A stretch of 64,000 nt of DNA from Sisyra terminalis. Lineage: Eukaryota; Arthropoda; Insecta; Neuroptera; Sisyridae. Below are positions 60,604 to 64,000 of this stretch, piece after piece. Both the position numbers and the translations under genes were made by a program. The stretch is taken from positions 44,020,001-44,084,000 of the forward strand of contig OY292278.1 in NCBI GenBank assembly GCA_958496175.1, in the 5' to 3' direction. The notes beneath the pieces were generated by a model, which worked only from the letters and a program-made list of their open reading frames with translations, did no database searches and had not been told where the DNA came from. The number at the start of each line of letters is the position of its first letter. The first letter of the stretch is position 1.

Positions 60604-61202
60604 TTATAAAAATTTATTTTGGAAGCGAAATACCTAGCTGCTTTCTATTTATTCTTACAAGAACTATATTTATAGTGCAAAGGTTTGAAAAACAAAATTT
60701 TTATAGCACAATTTTTTAAGACATACAAATTTGGTTTTCATAAATTTTTTCTGTTGATTATGAAGAGGGGGGGTGCAAGGCAAATGGAAATAAATTTCGA
60801 AACATTTCTTTGATTGAATTCTTAGGAAAGTTCTCGCAAGAAATATATTAATTTTTCTGATAAAAATATTTCATATATTATAGAATCTTTATGGACCAAA
60901 ATGGTTCATGGATAGTAAATTGGAAGAATTTTTTTTCGTGTAAATTATTGGATTTATCAATCGTTGGCGAACTTTTATGTGAAAATTAATTGTAGAATAA
61001 TCATTTGTAGGCAGTTTTTTTTTTTGAATTCAATGTTAAATTTTAAGGTGTTTATGTAAAAAGCTCTTGTTGAGCTTTTTCCTATTATGGTGAAAAGCAG
61101 GGGAAATTAAATGGTGTAAAATATAAATTTTGTTAAAAAGACATAAGATTTCATTAGAATATATTCAGTTTTGGGAGTAGAACAAAAACTTAAAGAAATA
61201 AA

Positions 61203-62770
61203 GGGTCGGTCCAATTCAGTCGGTTCAGCACTGGTCGCTTGATTATTTTTTTTAGTTCTGATTTTTTTTTGCTGTCACCCCAACATGTTGGTAGTTCAAA
61301 TTCATCATTATTTTAGTTTTATTGTTTTTAGTTTTCCGGTGGTGCCCATATTAGTTTTACTAGGCGCAGACATTTTCGCACTTTTAAGGATTTGCGGAAA
61401 CTTGATTATCTCAGGCCCTATTTGTCCTATCAAAACGAAACTAAAAGCAGTATGTTCATAAAAATATAAGCTATAAGGTTGTGAAAAGACGTTTTCACCT
61501 AAATCTAATTCTAAGGGGTGAAATTTCAGCCTAAATTCTTTGCTCTCATTTGTAAAAACTCCAATTTTCAAGGAAAGATTGTGAAGGAAGGGAAAGAATC
61601 TACACGTTAAAACTTTTCTTACAAACAATTAGGTATTAGTTGTATTCAAAAACAAAATTTGAAGTCTGAAACTTTAAGCCTTTTTAAAATAAAAAATAAC
61701 AAAATTTGGAATTTTCAAAATTTGCAATTTTCTGAGCTCAATATCACTGGTGGGGGACCAGATAAAAATCTGAAATATCACCTTATTAATAGTATGATAG
61801 TATTATGCACCTAAAATTTGGAGTTTGAGATTTGACTAAGAGTAGAAGTATGCAAGCACAAAATGTCAAAATTATGCATACTTCTTGAACACCAAGATAG
61901 TTGATGACTATGGGTACGTACATACATTATTAGCTTTCAGAAAGAAGTATATGTTTTAAATTTAAGATATGAATAACATTTAGTCCCCAGGATATGTTGT
62001 TTTGTATAAAATGTCTTTTTTGCTAAGTATATATCACATATTAAATGGTTAAATACAAAATATTCACCTACTGAAGTATGCATAATTTTGACATTTTGTG
62101 CTTGCAATACCTCTGCTCCTAGTCAAATCTCAAACTCCAAATTTTAGGTGCATAATACTATCATACATTGCTATAATGAGGTGATATTTCAAATTTTTAT
62201 ATGGTCCATCACCAGAGATATTGAGCTCAGAAAATTGCAAATTTTGAAAATTCCCAAATTTTGTTATTTTTTATTTTAAAAAGGCTTAAAGTCTCAGACT
62301 TCAAATTTTGTTTTTGGATATAACTATCACCTAATTGTTTGTAAAAAAAGTTTTAACGTGTAGACTCTTTCCCTTCCTTCACAATCTTTCCGTGAAATTT
62401 GGAGTTTTTACAAATGAGAGCTAAAAATTTAGGCTGAAATTTCACCCCTTAGAATTACATTGAGGTGAAAACGTCTTATTACAACCTTATAGTTTATATT
62501 TTCATGAATCCACTGCTTTTAGTTTTATTTTGATAGGACAAATAAGGCTTGAGATAATCAAGTTTTCACTAACCCTTAAAAGTGCGAAAATGTCTGCGCC
62601 TAGTAAAACTAATATGGCCACCACTGGAAAACTAAAAACAATAAAACTAAAATAATGATGAATTTGAGCTACCAACATGTTGGGGTGATAGCACACACAA
62701 AATTATTTTTTCTTAAAATGGTCGAGCAACCATTTCATTTATTTTTGGACCACGTTGTTTGGACTGATCC
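61203..62770 (-). mobile_element. Foldback (long inverted repeat) element, copy 2, 1,568 bp, inverted relative to copy 1
   Basis: Starts GGGTCGGTCCAATTCAGTC, which is the complement of copy 1's right end. It ends with TTTGGACTGATCC, the complement of copy 1's left end, so it is inserted in the opposite orientation. It is flanked by TAAA (61199-61202 and 62771-62774), again a 4 bp duplication. The arms (about 61203-61880 and 62085-62770) are longer than in copy 1, and the loop is about 200 bp. Arms share TTTTGACATTTTGTGCTTGC, CAAATCTCAAACTCCAAA and AAGGGGTGAAATTTCA. A ~62-codon hydrophobic frame (e.g. AILVLLGADIFALL) is open in every arm, as discussed in the findings. Confidence 0.85.
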
Positions 62771-62852
62771 TAAATCAAATATTTTATTGTTAATTGTTAA
62801 CGATTGCTTTTGAAGATGAACATTGCTGATATTCTTATCCATGGTTATTATA

Positions 62853-63316
62853 CATTAATGATTCTCATTTTCTGGATACTTAATATTCGATGTTTTTATT
62901 AAATTTTTCGTACAATGTTTCGCCACTTTCGCAGCTTCCTCAGGTACTCAATTACAAACATCAATTGTTAAATCCATGTACAACAATCTCGGCATTTATA
63001 CGACTATCCTTCTTATAATTCTGAGTATCCTCTCTTACCAATCATATTCAATAAAATGTAAAATAAATCAATTTGTAAATGTAGTCTAAATGAAAAATAA
63101 ATTTATTTTACATTTTATTGAATATGATTCGTAAGGGAGGATATTGAGAATTATGAGAAGGACAGTCGTATAAATGCCGAGATTATTATACATGGATTTA
63201 ACAATTGATGTTTGTAATTGAGTACCAGAGGAAGCTGCGAAAGTGGCGAAACGTTGCACGAAAAATTTTATAAAAACATCGAATATTAAGTATCCGAAAA
63301 ATGAGAATCATTAATG
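62853..63316. mobile_element. Foldback element family D with hammerhead-like cores
   Basis: Arms 62853-63068 and 63102-63316 are reverse complements around a 33 bp loop, with outer end CATTAATGATTCTCATTTT. On the minus strand the left arm reads CTGAGGA (62943-62937), A, stem GCTGC-GAAA-GTGGC, GAAA (62921-62918), CATTGTA. The right arm has the same order on the plus strand, but the first box has become CAGAGGA (63226-63232); GAAA is intact (63248-63251). A GNRA-type loop (GAAA) caps the stem. The frame at 63386-63198 overlaps the arm and is not a gene. Confidence 0.65.
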
Positions 63317-64000
63317 CTTTTAAGGATGTTGATTTACAAATATTTGTCCCACACTTGAGGTTTGACTGTAACAAAATCATGAACAATTGTATTTCGTTAA
63401 AAAGCTCACAGAAGCATTAACAAATGTCAAATGATTTCGTTTCTATCGAAAACCCAACGGGAGGTCAAAAACACTCGAAAGAACCACACCACATACCAAC
63501 AAAGCCATCAGACGAAGAAGAAGAAGATGAAGAAGAAGTAGAAAAAAATCCCAATCAAAAACTAAACCCACTCATGAGCAGATAAATAGGAATCATGATC
63601 TCTTCTGACATTTCTCATATTAGACAACAAGGGATGACGTGCTTGTCGATCTTCATCTCAATTACCACGAAACGGACAGAGGCTGCAGGGATGAAATAAA
63701 AATACCTCGAAAAACCATCAACCAGATGGTGTGATATGCCCTTAATTCCTCGTTTTTCGTATGGAATTAATAATATAAATGGCCAAATGAAATGCATCGA
63801 AAACAGCACACCAAAATAAAAAAGGTGTTAACAAGTGCAGGCGGCTCCCAACTGTTCGCATGTAGTGTTTATGGGCAATAAACAATAAATGCATCGCGAT
63901 CGAATCCCGGTTTCGGGATCATCTTTCTCACTTCCTCCCGGCAAATTAATATATATGTATATAGGCACAGAAATGGTAAAGATAATTCACCTACTTACTT
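63317..64000. promoter_or_regulatory. Unique stretch at the right edge, possible conserved noncoding element
   Basis: After a (GAA)n/(GAAGAT) microsatellite (about 63508-63540) the sequence to the window end is non-repetitive and more complex. It includes ACGAAACGGACAGAGGCTGC, GTGCAGGCGGCTCCCAACTG, TTTATGGGCAATAAAC (Hox/Cdx-like) and ATCGCGATCGAATCCCGG, with a perfect inverted repeat ATCCCG-GTTT-CGGGAT at 63904-63919. The 64-codon minus frame 63809-63615 has no domain. Regulatory function is inference. Confidence 0.22.

Noticed and set aside
1..64000. CRISPR array, operon, prokaryotic promoter or tRNA/rRNA genes
   Set aside because: No regular spacer repeats, no cloverleaf or rRNA signature was noticed, and the gene structure is eukaryotic.

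Overview
The window is AT-rich animal nuclear DNA, almost certainly from an insect. It has no operons or ribosome-binding sites. It does have spliced minus-strand coding exons, decayed mariner and Jockey-type transposons, hAT-like MITEs, satellite DNA and many long inverted repeats. The species cannot be named from the sequence alone.

The one gene that can be identified is an empty spiracles/E5 (EMX family) homeobox gene on the minus strand. Its first coding exon (40440 down to 39645) carries the start codon, an eh1-like motif, a His-rich stretch and the YPWLL hexapeptide. Its second coding exon (2828 down to 2656) carries homeodomain positions 1-44. A 36.8 kb intron separates them. The last exon, with recognition helix 3, lies beyond base 1. 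Intron phases match (1 and 1), and the second intron falls at homeodomain position 44/45. E5-like or EMX-like identity is favoured over a Drosophila-ems-like one, but the paralogue is not proven.

Layout: 1-1670 is a ~232 bp satellite inside intron 2; 2656-2828 is exon 2; 2829-39644 is the giant intron. The intron holds a decayed mariner with an internal duplication (6353-8111), a second decayed IS630/Tc1/mariner-type transposase (13.4-14.3 kb), several foldback elements, serial direct duplications of about 200-1050 bp, and a few non-repetitive stretches rich in homeodomain-type ATTA sites that may be enhancers. Exon 1 and its probable 5' region span 39.6-41.3 kb. Upstream (41.3-64 kb) are tandem duplications, a Jockey-like LINE 3' end with a perfect 12 bp target-site duplication, a hAT-like MITE with a perfect 8 bp duplication, more foldback elements, a short exon-like frame (55474-55348), a possible promoter with noncoding exon (57.4 kb) and an unrecognised 93-codon open fragment (60603-60325).

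The most interesting non-genic signal is a hammerhead-ribozyme-like core (CTGANGA, stem-loop, GAAA). It recurs in four unrelated repeat families at 21.6, 23.6, 24.7/24.9, 27.2, 28.5/29.6 and 62.9/63.2 kb, three of them as inverted pairs. Other notable signals are two ~1.6 kb foldback elements with apparent 4 bp target duplications, inserted in opposite orientations 44 kb apart, and a 16-22 bp AT palindrome conserved near both ends of three otherwise divergent large palindromic elements.
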